Below are positions 26,471-36,017 of a stretch of DNA of 64,000 bases, in pieces. The position numbers and the translations under genes are program-made. This stretch comes from Erwinia aphidicola (GTDB lineage Bacteria > Pseudomonadota > Gammaproteobacteria > Enterobacterales > Enterobacteriaceae), in contig NZ_JAMKCQ010000001.1 in assembly GCF_024169515.1 (NCBI RefSeq), positions 3,844,001-3,908,000 on the forward strand, in the 5' to 3' direction. Positions within the stretch are counted from its first letter, which is position 1; every line of letters starts with the position of its first letter. The notes beneath the pieces were generated by a model. It saw only the letters and a program-made list of their open reading frames with translations, searched no databases and was not told the origin of the DNA.

Positions 26471-26992
26471 AGCGCACCCCTTTTTATAAAACCGGTTTCT
26501 GGCGATACATCCGTAGCGGCAAAATGTCCGTTTTCATGTCAGCTTCACCCGCAGCCGTGCCGTGATGATAAGCCTGGAATTAAAACCAATATCTCAATGA
26601 TAGTTCACTGTCTCTTATCCCTCTTGCGAAAACAATTGAAATTTTCGATACAAAATACAGCGTTGGGTTAAAAAAGGTTTTTACCTGAGGTTAAATGCAG
26701 AATAAGGCTGTTTTTTTAGAATAATATACTGTTTATCGTGAAAAGTTATGACGGGGATCGTTTGTGCTGATGTTTGCGCAATTATGCTATTTATTGATTA
26801 TTACCTGCTTAAAAAGTGTCTTTGTTAGAGTTTTCAACTGAAATGATGGCGGCATCTTGTTTTTATTTCGGCATCAGGTAAAAAATATGTGAAATTTATC
26901 AGTGGAAGGATGAAGTGCTCTCTGGTTTTTTCATCCAGTTGATAACTAAAAATCCAGTGCATTGTTCTTTTCTAATTCTCGGCGAGGTGGTT
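26471..26992. promoter_or_regulatory. 522-bp control region between ycgB and dadA
   Basis: A divergent intergenic region, markedly A/T-rich from about 26580 on compared with its flanks. TGTGA-N6-TCAGT at 26888-26903 is a candidate CRP site about 100 bp before dadA. E. coli dadAX is controlled by CRP and Lrp over a similarly long A/T-rich region. I see no further gene; a short frame through 26255-26671 is mostly antisense to ycgB. Confidence 0.5.
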
Positions 26993-28294
26993 ATGCGTGT
27001 TGTCATTCTGGGCAGTGGAGTGGTTGGCGTGGCGAGCGCCTGGTATCTGGCACAGGCCGGGCATCAGGTGACGGTTATCGACCGGCAGCCCGGCCCGGCA
27101 CTTGAAACCAGCGCGGGTAATGCCGGGCAGATCTCGCCGGGCTATGCTGCCCCCTGGGCTGCGCCAGGCGTGCCGCTAAAAGCCATTAAATGGATGTTTC
27201 AGCGCCATGCTCCGCTGGCGATTCGTCTGGACGGAAGCCGTTTCCAGCTCGAGTGGATGTGGCAGATGCTGCGTAACTGCGATATGCGCCACTATCAACA
27301 AAATAAAAGCCGCATGGTGCGCATTGCCGAATACAGCCGGGACTGCCTGAAGGCGCTGCGCCAGCAAACAGGCATTGCCTATGAAGGGCGCCAGGGCGGC
27401 ACGCTGCAACTGTTCCGCACCGCCCAGCAGTACGAAAGCGCGGCCAAAGATATCGCCGTGCTGAAGGAGGCCGGCGTGCCTTACGAGCTGCTGGAAGCCG
27501 CGCAGCTGGCGCAGGCAGAACCGGCGCTGGCCGCCACGCAGCACAAGCTGACCGGCGGGCTGCGGTTACCTAATGATGAAACCGGTGACTGCCAGCTGTT
27601 TACCCAGCGGCTGGCTAAAATGGCTGCTGACGCTGGGGTAGAGTTCCGTTTCAATACCCCGGTTGACGGGTTACTCCAGGAAGGGAATAAGATTACCGGC
27701 GTGCAGTGTGGCGATGAGCGGGTGACGGCTGAGGCTTACGTCGTTGCGTTCGGATCGTATTCAACGGCACTGCTGGATGAGATCGTCAAAGTGCCTGTCT
27801 ATCCGCTAAAAGGTTACTCGCTGACCATTCCAATTAAAGATGCAGATGCCGCGCCGGTCTCAACGGTGCTCGATGAAACCTACAAGGTGGCAATCACCCG
27901 ATTTGACGACCGCATCCGCGTGGGCGGCATGGCGGAAATTGTCGGCTACAACACCAAACTACTGCCTGCGCGTCGCGGCACGCTGGAGATGGTGGTGCGC
28001 GATCTCTATCCGCAGGGTGGGCATATTGAGCAGGCGACGTTCTGGAGCGGGCTGCGCCCGATGACCCCGGACGGAACGCCGATTGTCGGCCGTACCCCAT
28101 TGAAAAACCTGTTCCTTAATACCGGTCATGGTACTCTTGGCTGGACCATGGCATGCGGTTCTGGTCAGCTGCTGGCCGACATTATTTCCGGCCGCACGCC
28201 GGCGATTGCGGCTGACGATCTGTCCGTCATGCGCTATCTGCCGGGATATGCTCCGGCCGCAGCGACCACGCTGCACGGTGCCAATATTCGTTAA
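26993..28294 (+). CDS. dadA: D-amino acid dehydrogenase small subunit DadA
   Basis: A membrane-associated FAD enzyme that oxidises D-alanine to pyruvate, 433 aa (E. coli 432). The Rossmann FAD motif [22 protein letters not shown] is at the N-terminus, and [21 protein letters not shown] near the C-terminus closes the FAD fold. ATG 26993 has GAGGTGG upstream; the frame is open 26 codons earlier without a ribosome site. dadX follows after 41 nt, forming the alanine catabolic operon. Confidence 0.97.
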   Translation: MRVVILGSGVVGVASAWYLAQAGHQVTVIDRQPGPALETSAGNAGQISPGYAAPWAAPGVPLKAIKWMFQRHAPLAIRLDGSRFQLEWMWQMLRNCDMRHYQQNKSRMVRIAEYSRDCLKALRQQTGIAYEGRQGGTLQLFRTAQQYESAAKDIAVLKEAGVPYELLEAAQLAQAEPALAATQHKLTGGLRLPNDETGDCQLFTQRLAKMAADAGVEFRFNTPVDGLLQEGNKITGVQCGDERVTAEAYVVAFGSYSTALLDEIVKVPVYPLKGYSLTIPIKDADAAPVSTVLDETYKVAITRFDDRIRVGGMAEIVGYNTKLLPARRGTLEMVVRDLYPQGGHIEQATFWSGLRPMTPDGTPIVGRTPLKNLFLNTGHGTLGWTMACGSGQLLADIISGRTPAIAADDLSVMRYLPGYAPAAATTLHGANIR

Positions 28295-28335
28295 TGCAGC
28301 CCAAGGTTATAAGTTATTCAAGGAGAGGAGAGGGT

Positions 28336-29406
28336 ATGTCACGTCCGATTGTCGCAACGATTAATCGCGCCGCGTTGCGGCAAAACCTGGCAGTGGCGCG
28401 CCAGGCCGCCCGGAATTCGCGCCTGTGGTCCGTGGTGAAAGCCAACGCCTACGGACACGGTATTGAACGCGTCTGGGAAAGTCTGGCAGAGACCGATGGT
28501 TTTGCGCTGCTCGACCTCGAAGAGGCGATCCTGCTACGCGATCGCGGCTGGAGAAAGCCGATACTGCTGCTGGAAGGCTTCTTCCATCCCAGCGATATCG
28601 AACTGCTTGATCGCTACCGCCTGACCACCAGCGTGCACAGCAACTGGCAGATCAAAGCGCTGGCAGAGGCGAAACTCTCTGCGCCGCTGGATATCTACCT
28701 GAAAATGAACAGCGGGATGAATCGACTCGGCTTTCAGCCAGAGCAGGTGCACAACGTCTGGCAAAAACTGCGTTCGTTAGCTAACGTTGGCGAGATGACG
28801 CTGATGGCGCACTTTGCCGAAGCAGAGAGCGCAGAAGGCATCGTCGAGCCGATGCGGCGTATCAACCAGGCCGCGGAGGGACTGGACTGTGCGCGTTCGC
28901 TGGCTAACTCCGCCGCCACGCTGTGGCACCCAGAGACCCATCATAACTGGGTGCGGCCCGGCATTATTCTTTATGGCGCTTCCCCAAGCGGACAGTGGCA
29001 GGATATCGCCGGGAGTGGGCTGCAGCCGGTGATGAGTTTAAACACGGAAATAATCGGCATTCAGCAGCTGGCTGCCGGTGCCGCAGTCGGTTATGGCGCG
29101 CGCTATCGTGCCGCTGGCGAACAGCGTATCGGTGTGGTGGCCTGCGGCTACGCGGATGGCTACCCGCGCCACGCGCCGACCGGCACGCCGATCGTGGTCG
29201 ACGGCACGTTAACACGCACCGTAGGGGCCATCTCAATGGATATGATCACGGTAGATTTAACGCCGTGCCCGCAGGCCGGTATCGGCAGCAAGGTTGAGCT
29301 GTGGGGCAATAACGTGAAGATTGATGACGTGGCGGCCGCTTCCGGCACCGTAGGTTACGAGCTGATGTGCGCGCTCGCCCGTCGGGTGCCGGTCGTCGTG
29401 GAGTAA
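28336..29406 (+). CDS. dadX: Catabolic alanine racemase DadX
   Basis: A 356-aa PLP enzyme (E. coli 356) that interconverts L- and D-alanine and feeds DadA. The PLP lysine is in VVKANAYGHG (about residue 34-36) and the catalytic Tyr lies in GYGARYRAAGEQR in the C-terminal domain. AGGAGAGGAGAGGGT gives a strong ribosome site before ATG 28336. Its stop is only 2 nt from the stop of the convergent MFS gene. A GCGCGGT/ACCGCGC stem just past it (29414-29433), inside the MFS 3' end, may serve as terminator. Confidence 0.96.
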   Translation: MSRPIVATINRAALRQNLAVARQAARNSRLWSVVKANAYGHGIERVWESLAETDGFALLDLEEAILLRDRGWRKPILLLEGFFHPSDIELLDRYRLTTSVHSNWQIKALAEAKLSAPLDIYLKMNSGMNRLGFQPEQVHNVWQKLRSLANVGEMTLMAHFAEAESAEGIVEPMRRINQAAEGLDCARSLANSAATLWHPETHHNWVRPGIILYGASPSGQWQDIAGSGLQPVMSLNTEIIGIQQLAAGAAVGYGARYRAAGEQRIGVVACGYADGYPRHAPTGTPIVVDGTLTRTVGAISMDMITVDLTPCPQAGIGSKVELWGNNVKIDDVAAASGTVGYELMCALARRVPVVVE

Positions 29407-29408
29407 AC

Positions 29409-30599
29409 TTAGAGCGCGGTCAGCGTACCGCGCACTTTACGGCTCATCCGCCATGCGGTAAATGCCAGCAGTGCTCCGGCCACCATCATCAGCGCCAGTG
29501 CGGATTTCTCCGCCAGCGGCAGCGCCATCACCAGCAGTCCCGCAGAAGAACCCCCGGCCATCTGAATAAACCCAGCCAGCGCGGAAGCCACGCCTGCCTG
29601 CTGCTGATAAGGCTCCAGCGCATAGCTGGTGGCCGGACCGACGGTAAAGGCCAGACCCGCAACGGAAACCGCAACCGGGAGCATATACAGCGCCCAGTGG
29701 CTCTGCATACTTTCGGGGAACAGCATCACGCCAGCCATCAGCATCAGCGCGCCCAGCGTCATGGCCAGCGCGCCGCTCGCCAGGCAGATCGGGCGGCCCA
29801 GCTTGCGGATCATCTTATTGACCAGCACGCTCACCAGCATGATCCAGAATCCGTTCGCGCCAAAGGCAATCGAGAACTGCAGGGCACTGAGCTGGCCTTC
29901 GGTCATTAACACGTGCGGGGCGAGAGAAACGTAGGTCAGTACCATACCGAGCGCGCCCGCATTGGCAAAAGCAAAGGCGAGGAAACGCGGCTGGCGGAGG
30001 ATCTGCCAGTACTGGCGCAGCGGCACTCCTTTGACTTTTTGCGTGTCGGCCGGTCGGGTTTCCGGCAGGAAGAAGATCACCAGCAGGCCAATAAACAGCG
30101 CATAGCCGGTCAGGAACCAGAAATTGGCGCGCCAGCCGAAAGCTTCAGCCAGAAATCCGCCGAGCATCGGTGCCAGCGCCGGGACAATGTTCAGTGCGCC
30201 ATTCAGGAAGCCGTAAGCGCGCGCCGCTTCATCGCCATCAAGACGGTCGCGCACGCCGCTGAATGCCACCACGGCGGTGCAGCAGACGGCACAGCCCTGA
30301 ATAATACGGGCGCTAAGAAACTGCGGCCAGCCCGTGGCGGTCGCGGCCAGCACGCTGCCGCCGACATACAGCAGCAGACCGATCAGCGCGATAGGCTTAC
30401 GACCCAGATTGTCCACCAGCGGTCCGGCAATGATCTGCCCTAACCCCATAACCAGCAGAAACAGCGGGATAGTGGTCTGAATGGTGGTGACAGGCGTTGC
30501 CAGTCCGGCGGCGATATCCGGCAGCGTAGGTAAATAGAGGTCAATACCCAGCGGGGCAAGGAGCACCAGGCTGAGCAGTAGCAGCGTGAATTTTTGCAT
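29409..30599 (-). CDS. Bcr/CflA-type MFS drug efflux transporter
   Basis: A 396-aa, 12-helix major facilitator of the drug:H+ antiporter-1 family from ATG 30599 (MQKFTLLLLSLVLLAPLGIDLYLPTLPDIA). Typical motifs: IDLYLPTLP at the first helix and GPLVDNLGRKPIALIG as motif A between helices 2 and 3. The frame is open to 30716, but that part overlaps a perfect 14-bp hairpin and lacks family similarity, so the shorter start is preferred; no clear ribosome site is seen for either. Substrate unknown. It lies, with wbaP, between dadX and cvrA, which are neighbours in E. coli, so the pair is an insertion. Confidence 0.85.
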   Translation of the reverse strand: MQKFTLLLLSLVLLAPLGIDLYLPTLPDIAAGLATPVTTIQTTIPLFLLVMGLGQIIAGPLVDNLGRKPIALIGLLLYVGGSVLAATATGWPQFLSARIIQGCAVCCTAVVAFSGVRDRLDGDEAARAYGFLNGALNIVPALAPMLGGFLAEAFGWRANFWFLTGYALFIGLLVIFFLPETRPADTQKVKGVPLRQYWQILRQPRFLAFAFANAGALGMVLTYVSLAPHVLMTEGQLSALQFSIAFGANGFWIMLVSVLVNKMIRKLGRPICLASGALAMTLGALMLMAGVMLFPESMQSHWALYMLPVAVSVAGLAFTVGPATSYALEPYQQQAGVASALAGFIQMAGGSSAGLLVMALPLAEKSALALMMVAGALLAFTAWRMSRKVRGTLTAL

Positions 30600-30693
30600 G
30601 GAATGGAGAGGTCCGAAGTAAAGCAAGCCGGACAGGGTAGAGATAACGCCGGGAAAAGAAAAGCAGAAAATGGCAAAAAGGGGAATTGAGGTG

Positions 30694-30730
30694 GCGATAG
30701 TCATGCCCGGCGGCACGGCATGACTATCGC
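30694..30730. repeat. Perfect 14-bp hairpin between wbaP and the MFS gene
   Basis: GCGATAGTCATGCC (30694-30707) and GGCATGACTATCGC (30717-30730) pair perfectly around a 9-nt loop, 20 nt past the wbaP stop. No T-run follows on the minus strand. It may end wbaP transcription with Rho, stabilise the wbaP 3' end, or be a remnant of insertion. Confidence 0.75.
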
Positions 30731-30749
30731 AGACGGGCGTTACTGAGGA

Positions 30750-32216
30750 TTAATAAGCACCGTCACGACGTAATACCACGCCTGCGGTTTTGAACAGAAT
30801 GGCAATGTCGGTCCACAGCGCCCAGTTTTTAACATACCAGGAGTCGAAGTAGACGCGGGTGTCATAGTCGATATCGTTACGACCGCTGACCTGCCACAAA
30901 CCGGTCATCCCCGGTTTAGCCATCAGGTAGTAGTCAACGTCACCGGCATAACGCTCCAGCTCGGCTTCAATAACCGGGCGCGGACCGACCAGACTCATTT
31001 CGCCGCGGATCACATTCCACAGCTGCGGCAGCTCATCAAGGCTGGTTTTACGCATAAACGAACCGATTTTGGTCACGCGCGGGTCGTTTTTCAGCTTGAA
31101 GTCTTTATCCCACTCGGCGCGGGCTTCTTCGCTGGTCGCCAGCAGCTTCTCCAGCACTTCTTTGGAGTTCATTACCATTGAACGGAACTTCAGGCATTTA
31201 AATTTCTTGCCGTCCTGGCCCACGCGCTCGTGACCGTAGATTGGGCTGCCGCCGTCACGGCTGACCATCCAGCAAATCAGGCCAAAGGCCGGGGCGAGCA
31301 GCAGCAGCAGCATTGAGGCCACTACGATGTCAAACATGCGCTTGAGGAAGCGGGAAGAGCGCTTTGCCAGATTGTTGCTGACGCGCAGCAGCATCACTTC
31401 ATGACTGAAGATAAAGGACATGTCTGTACCATACAGCGGCACGCCACGCAGGGTAGGTACCACTGAGACCGAACGGCATTTTTTCTTCGACAGCAGCTTG
31501 AGCCACTTATCGCGGATTGCACGCTGGTCGTTCTCCATCGCCACGATAAACTGGGTGTTATCGAGGTCGACGGTATCCCAGACGATATCTTTATGGGTGA
31601 TAACCGGAATGCCGTTAAAGCTTTCAGGACCGCTTTCACCGGCCGGTGCGACGAACGCTTTCACATCATAGCCCAGCAGCTCTTCGCTCTGTAATGCGGC
31701 ATAAGCTTCCCGGGCATTTCTGCCCGAGCCGATAATGATGGTGTGCTTCTGCCACTGACCTGCTTTCAGAATGGCATTCTTCACGCATGAGCGCAGTAGC
31801 GGAACCAGAATCAGCGCGTAGATCCAGGTAAAACTCCACAGCATGCGGGAGAAATCCCATTTAGAAAACGCAATCAGGGCCAGATCCAGCAGCGAGAAAA
31901 TCACCAGAGTTTTGATAATCTCTTTTAATTCAAACCAGAATGGCTTGCGATAAGTATAGTGGCGCAGTCGCATCCAGAACCAGGCGGTACACAATACTGA
32001 CATGACGGACTGGGCAATAAAGCGCACTTCAACTTCCTGCGGTGGAATAAATATATCCAGATTACCCCAAATACCCTGCAGGGTGGCAGCAGAAAGGAAC
32101 AGTGCCAGGTTAATCGAAAGTAAATCTGAAAAGCTTAATGCGACTTTCGCGATGACGTTTTTTCTTGTGCCGCTAAACGTGCGGCGACGGTCATTCAGTA
32201 CCAGAGTACTTGCCAT
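30750..32216 (-). CDS. wbaP: Undecaprenyl-phosphate hexose-1-phosphate transferase (WbaP/AmsG-like)
   Basis: A 488-aa polyisoprenyl-phosphate hexose-1-phosphate transferase that would start surface polysaccharide units by loading galactose- or glucose-1-phosphate on undecaprenyl phosphate. Order: four N-terminal membrane helices (about 22-130), a cytoplasmic CoA-binding-like domain with IIIGSGRNAREAY (about 155-260), a reentrant helix (about 298-318) and the catalytic domain with FKCLKFRSMV, KTSLDELPQLWNV, MSLVGPRPVIEAE and KPGMTGLWQVSGR. The C-terminal VVLRRDGAY is typical. Galactose is more likely than glucose by resemblance to RfbP/AmsG. It stands alone, outside any visible EPS cluster. 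Confidence 0.92.
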   Translation of the reverse strand: MASTLVLNDRRRTFSGTRKNVIAKVALSFSDLLSINLALFLSAATLQGIWGNLDIFIPPQEVEVRFIAQSVMSVLCTAWFWMRLRHYTYRKPFWFELKEIIKTLVIFSLLDLALIAFSKWDFSRMLWSFTWIYALILVPLLRSCVKNAILKAGQWQKHTIIIGSGRNAREAYAALQSEELLGYDVKAFVAPAGESGPESFNGIPVITHKDIVWDTVDLDNTQFIVAMENDQRAIRDKWLKLLSKKKCRSVSVVPTLRGVPLYGTDMSFIFSHEVMLLRVSNNLAKRSSRFLKRMFDIVVASMLLLLLAPAFGLICWMVSRDGGSPIYGHERVGQDGKKFKCLKFRSMVMNSKEVLEKLLATSEEARAEWDKDFKLKNDPRVTKIGSFMRKTSLDELPQLWNVIRGEMSLVGPRPVIEAELERYAGDVDYYLMAKPGMTGLWQVSGRNDIDYDTRVYFDSWYVKNWALWTDIAILFKTAGVVLRRDGAY

Positions 32217-32638
32217 AATGCCTGCTCTCTTTTCATGAGGAATCAGTAACCTGACGGGAATAAAGCACGCGTCAAGGCGTCGCTACATCAAACCTTCACG
32301 GTTATCCGGACTGACTTTAATGTTTCTGTTGTGTGACAAAATCAGGGCAGCGGAGCGGTGATGAAAAAGGCCACCACGCAATTCCGTCATAATTGAAGAG
32401 ATGAGTATGCAGGAGTTATTTGGCTTAGTTAATACGGGAAAATCCTAAAAGACGATGAAAAATCGAACAGGATAATTCTGAAAGGTAAAATAAGCGCAGC
32501 GGTAATTTAAAACTTAAAAAATGTGGTTATGACAATAAGATAACAATAAAGCCCCCGTTTGATGAAAATGAAAACCGCCAGCGGCAATTATGGCGGTTTT
32601 CGGATTATCCCTATCTCAGCGGCAAGCGAGAAATGACG
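32217..32638. promoter_or_regulatory. Leader region of wbaP with candidate RcsAB box
   Basis: This 422-bp gap between wbaP and cvrA holds no convincing ORF and is A/T-rich at 32400-32560. On the minus strand TTAGGATTTTCCCG (32435-32448) resembles RcsAB boxes such as the one at the E. coli rcsA promoter, about 220 bp upstream of wbaP. RcsAB control of exopolysaccharide genes is established in Erwinia and E. coli. The cvrA terminator is at its right end. Confidence 0.4.
32571..32600 (-). terminator. Terminator of cvrA
   Basis: A 10-bp stem AAAACCGCCA/TGGCGGTTTT over a 10-nt loop, 38 nt past the cvrA stop on the minus strand, with T4 built into the arm. Confidence 0.82.
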
Positions 32639-34366
32639 TTACTCCTTCTCTTCCTGAACCCTTACGCCAATCTTGACGATCTCATTGGCTTCTTTTTCTG
32701 CCACGGTCCAGATCATATTTTTCCATTCAACCTGGTCCCCGACCACCGGCGCGCCGCCGATGATGCCGGATACCAGCTGGCCCAGCGTCTGCTGGCTGTT
32801 GGCCTCTTCATCCAGGTCGATGCCATAGATCTCTGACACGTCGTGCAAACGCGCATCAGCCTGCAGAATAAAGTCACCAAAGAAGCGCTGGTCGAGGGCG
32901 ACAGGCGGCGACTGGCTGAACAGCTTACCGAGCGCAGGCAGGTCGCGCTCGCGGCCAATCACGCACAGTACATCGTTCTCACGCAGTCGCGTGCTGCCGG
33001 TGGGGTGCAGCAGCAGGTTATCGCGAAACAGCGCGGCGATGCGCGTTTCACGCGGCATCTTCAGGTCGCGCAGCGCCGCACCTACGCACCATTTGTCGGC
33101 GCTTAGCTGATAGACGAACTGCTCCCACGGATTCTCCGGATGGATGTCGAGGCCGACGCGGGAGATTGGCGAAGCCATGGGGGGCACAATCACCCTGGCT
33201 TTGCGCGCCGCCCAGCCCAGCGAGGTGCCCTGAACCATCAGCGACACCAGCACCACGAAGAAGGCGATATTGAAGAACAGCGGGGCGTGAGGCAATCCGG
33301 CCATCATCGGAAACACCGCCAGGATAATCGGTACTGCGCCGCGCAGCCCCACCCAGCTGATAAATATGCGCTCGCGAATATTAAAGCCGCGAAACGGCAG
33401 CAGCCCGATGATGATTGACAGCGGGCGAGCTACCAGGATCAGGCACAGCGACAGCAAAGTGGCAGGCAGCGCGATGTGCCACAGGTCGGTCGGGTTTACC
33501 AGCAGTCCCAGCACCAGGAACATGCCAATCTGGCTAAGCCAGGCCATACCGTCGAAGGTCTGCAGGATGCCGTGGCGATTGCGAATTGGGCGGTTGCCCA
33601 GTACAAAGCCGCACAGGTAGACGGCGAGGATACCGCTGCCTTCCAGCACGGTCGTCAGCGCAAAGACCAGAATCCCACCGCTGACCGCCAGCAGAGGGTA
33701 GAGGCCGCCCGCGAGAGAGACGCGGTTAATCATTTGCAGCAGCGCCCAGCCGCCGCCCAGCCCAAGCACGATCCCAAGGCCAAACTGCTGCACCAGATGC
33801 ACCACAAACATCCAGCTCAGCCCGCTTTGCCCCTGCTGGATCATCTCAATCAGGGTGATGGTCAGGAACACCGCCATCGGGTCGTTGCTGCCGGACTCAA
33901 TCTCCAGCGTGGCGCTGACGCGCTCGTTGAGACCTTTGCCGCCCAGCAGGGAGAACACGGCTGCAGCATCGGTAGAGCCGATAATTGCCCCGACGAGAAA
34001 ACCGTTCATCAGATTAAGGTCGAACAGCCAGGCGGCAGCCAGACCGGTCAGCCCGGCGGTGATCAGTACTCCCACCGTTGCCAGCGACAGCGCCGGTCCG
34101 AGCGCCACCTTAAAGGAGCTGGCCTGAGTACGCATGCCGCCGTCCAGCAGGATGATGGCCAGCGCAAGGTTACTGATCAGATAGGCTGCCGGATAGTTGT
34201 CAAAGGCAATGCCGCCGATGCCGTCAATCCCGGCAAGCATACCGAGGGCGAGAAAGATAACTAATATCGGGATGCCCAGCTTAGATGAGAAAGAGCTGAG
34301 CAGAATGCTCGAAGCTACCAGCACTGAACCAATGATGAAAAGACTGTAGATCGCGCTGGCTTCCAA
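32639..34366 (-). CDS. cvrA: K+/H+ antiporter CvrA (NhaP2)
   Basis: A 575-aa CPA1-family cation/proton antiporter (E. coli CvrA 578). The N-terminal 12-13 helix domain (about 5-390) has [45 protein letters not shown] (the Asn-Asp ion site) and [19 protein letters not shown]/TrkA-C-like cytoplasmic domain follows (about 405-490), then a CorC-type tail domain (about 495-570). In relatives it protects against high potassium or osmotic change. dadX is its neighbour in E. coli; here wbaP and the MFS gene intervene. Confidence 0.95.
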   Translation of the reverse strand: MEASAIYSLFIIGSVLVASSILLSSFSSKLGIPILVIFLALGMLAGIDGIGGIAFDNYPAAYLISNLALAIILLDGGMRTQASSFKVALGPALSLATVGVLITAGLTGLAAAWLFDLNLMNGFLVGAIIGSTDAAAVFSLLGGKGLNERVSATLEIESGSNDPMAVFLTITLIEMIQQGQSGLSWMFVVHLVQQFGLGIVLGLGGGWALLQMINRVSLAGGLYPLLAVSGGILVFALTTVLEGSGILAVYLCGFVLGNRPIRNRHGILQTFDGMAWLSQIGMFLVLGLLVNPTDLWHIALPATLLSLCLILVARPLSIIIGLLPFRGFNIRERIFISWVGLRGAVPIILAVFPMMAGLPHAPLFFNIAFFVVLVSLMVQGTSLGWAARKARVIVPPMASPISRVGLDIHPENPWEQFVYQLSADKWCVGAALRDLKMPRETRIAALFRDNLLLHPTGSTRLRENDVLCVIGRERDLPALGKLFSQSPPVALDQRFFGDFILQADARLHDVSEIYGIDLDEEANSQQTLGQLVSGIIGGAPVVGDQVEWKNMIWTVAEKEANEIVKIGVRVQEEKE

Positions 34367-34667
34367 TGGGCATTTCTCCTGTGAAGATTAAAACCTGTTT
34401 TTACAGTGTGTTGTAACAGCCGGTATAAAGTCAAAACCCGAAGGTCACTGATTGGCATTCTGAGGGTACTATTTTAGCCAGAATAAAATATCGCATAAAG
34501 TCATGAAACAAATGCTGATGAGTGCGATAAAAGGTCGCTTTATTTCGTGGATTGAAGCGAAAGGCGGGTAGTGAGGGGAAATCTGCCGCTTAAAGCGGCG
34601 TCGTCACCCTGGCACCAGGTGATTCTACGGGAAAAGGGTTGACCAGGCGACCGGTCAACCCGCTGGT
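34367..34667. other. Non-coding gap between cvrA and yeaH with several hairpins
   Basis: About 300 bp without a gene. It contains GCCGCTT/AAAGCGGC and TCACC...GGTGA inverted repeats near 34584-34625. The cvrA promoter should be in its left part. It marks one of the junctions where E. coli map order breaks (cvrA from 26.8 min, yeaH from 40 min). Confidence 0.55.
34631..34661 (-). terminator. Terminator of yeaGH
   Basis: GGGTTGACC/GGTCAACCC 9-bp stem with an 8-nt loop, followed on the minus strand by TTTTCCC. It lies 7 nt past the yeaH stop. Confidence 0.75.
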
Positions 34668-35948
34668 TTAATAATTCTCTTCGGCCTGCTTGTGAAACAG
34701 CTCGCGGAATACCGGGTAGATATCTTCCGGCTCACGAATGTGCTGAATGGCGAAGTTATCAAACGTCGACTGCAGATGTTCATACTCACGCCACAGGGTT
34801 TGATGAGCACGCCGGGTGATTTCTATATAGCTGTAGTAACGCACCACCGGCAGGATGTTTTTTGCCAGGATCTCATGACACAGCGGCGAGTCATCGGCCC
34901 AGTTGTCGCCATCGGAGGCCTGTGCGGCATAGATATTCCACTGCGCCGGGTCATAGCGCTCTTTAACCACTTCATCCATCAGTTTTAACGCGCTGGAGAC
35001 GATAGTGCCGCCGGTCTCCTGCGAGTAGAAGAACTCCTGTTCATCCACTTCTTTCGCCTGAGTGTGATGACGGATATACACCACATCCACGTTCTTGTAA
35101 GTGCGGCTGAGGAACAGATACAGCAGGATATAAAAGCGCTTCGCCATATCCTTGGTAGCCTGATCCATGGAACCCGAAACGTCCATCAGGCAGAACATCA
35201 CCGCCTGGCTGGAGGGCTCCGGGCGCTTCTCGAAGTTCTTATAACGTAAGTCAAAGGTGTCAATAAACGGCACGCGTTTAATGCGCGCGCGCAGTTCGGC
35301 AATCTCTTTACGCAGCCGCTCTTCTTCGAGCAGCTGAGCCGGTTCGCTGTTCTCCACTTTCAGCAGGGTGGCTTCCAGTTCGCCCAGCTCGCGCCGCTTG
35401 CCGGCGGTCATGGCGGTGCGCCGCGCCAGAGAGTTTTGCAGTGACCGCACCACGCTGATGTTGGCTGGAACGCCGTTAGCGGTGTAGCCGGCGCGGTGGG
35501 TTTTATATTCATTCATCTGCCGGTGCTGATTTTTCTTCAGGTTAGGCAGTGCCAGATCTTCAAACAGCAGGTCGAGATACTCATCTTTCGAGATGTTGAA
35601 GACAAATTCATCCTGTCCCTCACCATCCTGTCCGGCATTTCCCTGACCGCTACCGCCGCCACCGCCGCCGCCCTGCGGGCGCTCAACGCGGTCGTTTTGG
35701 ACAAAGTGGTCATTACCTGGATGAACGCGATGACGCTGGCCGCCGCGCCCCTGGTGGAAACTCGGTTCATTGATATCTTCAACAGGAATAGAGACGGATT
35801 CGCCGCTTTCAACGTCGGTAACCGAACGCTTATTAATGGCCTCGGAGATCGACTGTTTGATTTGCGACTTATAGCGGCGCAAGAAGCGCTGGCGGTTCAC
35901 CGCGCTCTTGTTTTTGCCGTTAAGACGCCGATCGATAAAATAGGCCAT
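34668..35948 (-). CDS. yeaH: YeaH protein (UPF0229, VWA-like domain)
   Basis: A 426-aa protein (E. coli YeaH 427) from ATG 35948 ([15 protein letters not shown]), which has GGGGGAG just upstream; five extra codons are open before it. A Gly-rich stretch (about 94-112, several Gly in a row) follows [11 protein letters not shown]. The C-terminal half has a von Willebrand A-like fold with the metal-site motif [10 protein letters not shown] (about 250). It is translated after yeaG with a 69-nt gap and shares its sigma-54-like promoter. It is functionally linked to the kinase YeaG; the precise role is unknown. Confidence 0.95.
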   Translation of the reverse strand: MAYFIDRRLNGKNKSAVNRQRFLRRYKSQIKQSISEAINKRSVTDVESGESVSIPVEDINEPSFHQGRGGQRHRVHPGNDHFVQNDRVERPQGGGGGGGSGQGNAGQDGEGQDEFVFNISKDEYLDLLFEDLALPNLKKNQHRQMNEYKTHRAGYTANGVPANISVVRSLQNSLARRTAMTAGKRRELGELEATLLKVENSEPAQLLEEERLRKEIAELRARIKRVPFIDTFDLRYKNFEKRPEPSSQAVMFCLMDVSGSMDQATKDMAKRFYILLYLFLSRTYKNVDVVYIRHHTQAKEVDEQEFFYSQETGGTIVSSALKLMDEVVKERYDPAQWNIYAAQASDGDNWADDSPLCHEILAKNILPVVRYYSYIEITRRAHQTLWREYEHLQSTFDNFAIQHIREPEDIYPVFRELFHKQAEENY

Positions 35949-36017
35949 AGCTCCCCCAAACAACGTTGCAATCCGGGTCAGGGACCGGCCCTGACCCGAT
36001 TGGATGCGACTTTCTGG

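Noticed and set aside
30600..30716. 39-residue N-terminal extension of the MFS transporter
   Set aside because: No family similarity, overlaps a perfect hairpin, and no ribosome site; the start at 30599 matches the family.
33476..34264. 262-codon ORF antisense to cvrA
   Set aside because: Gln/His-rich composition is a by-product of reading a membrane-protein gene backwards.
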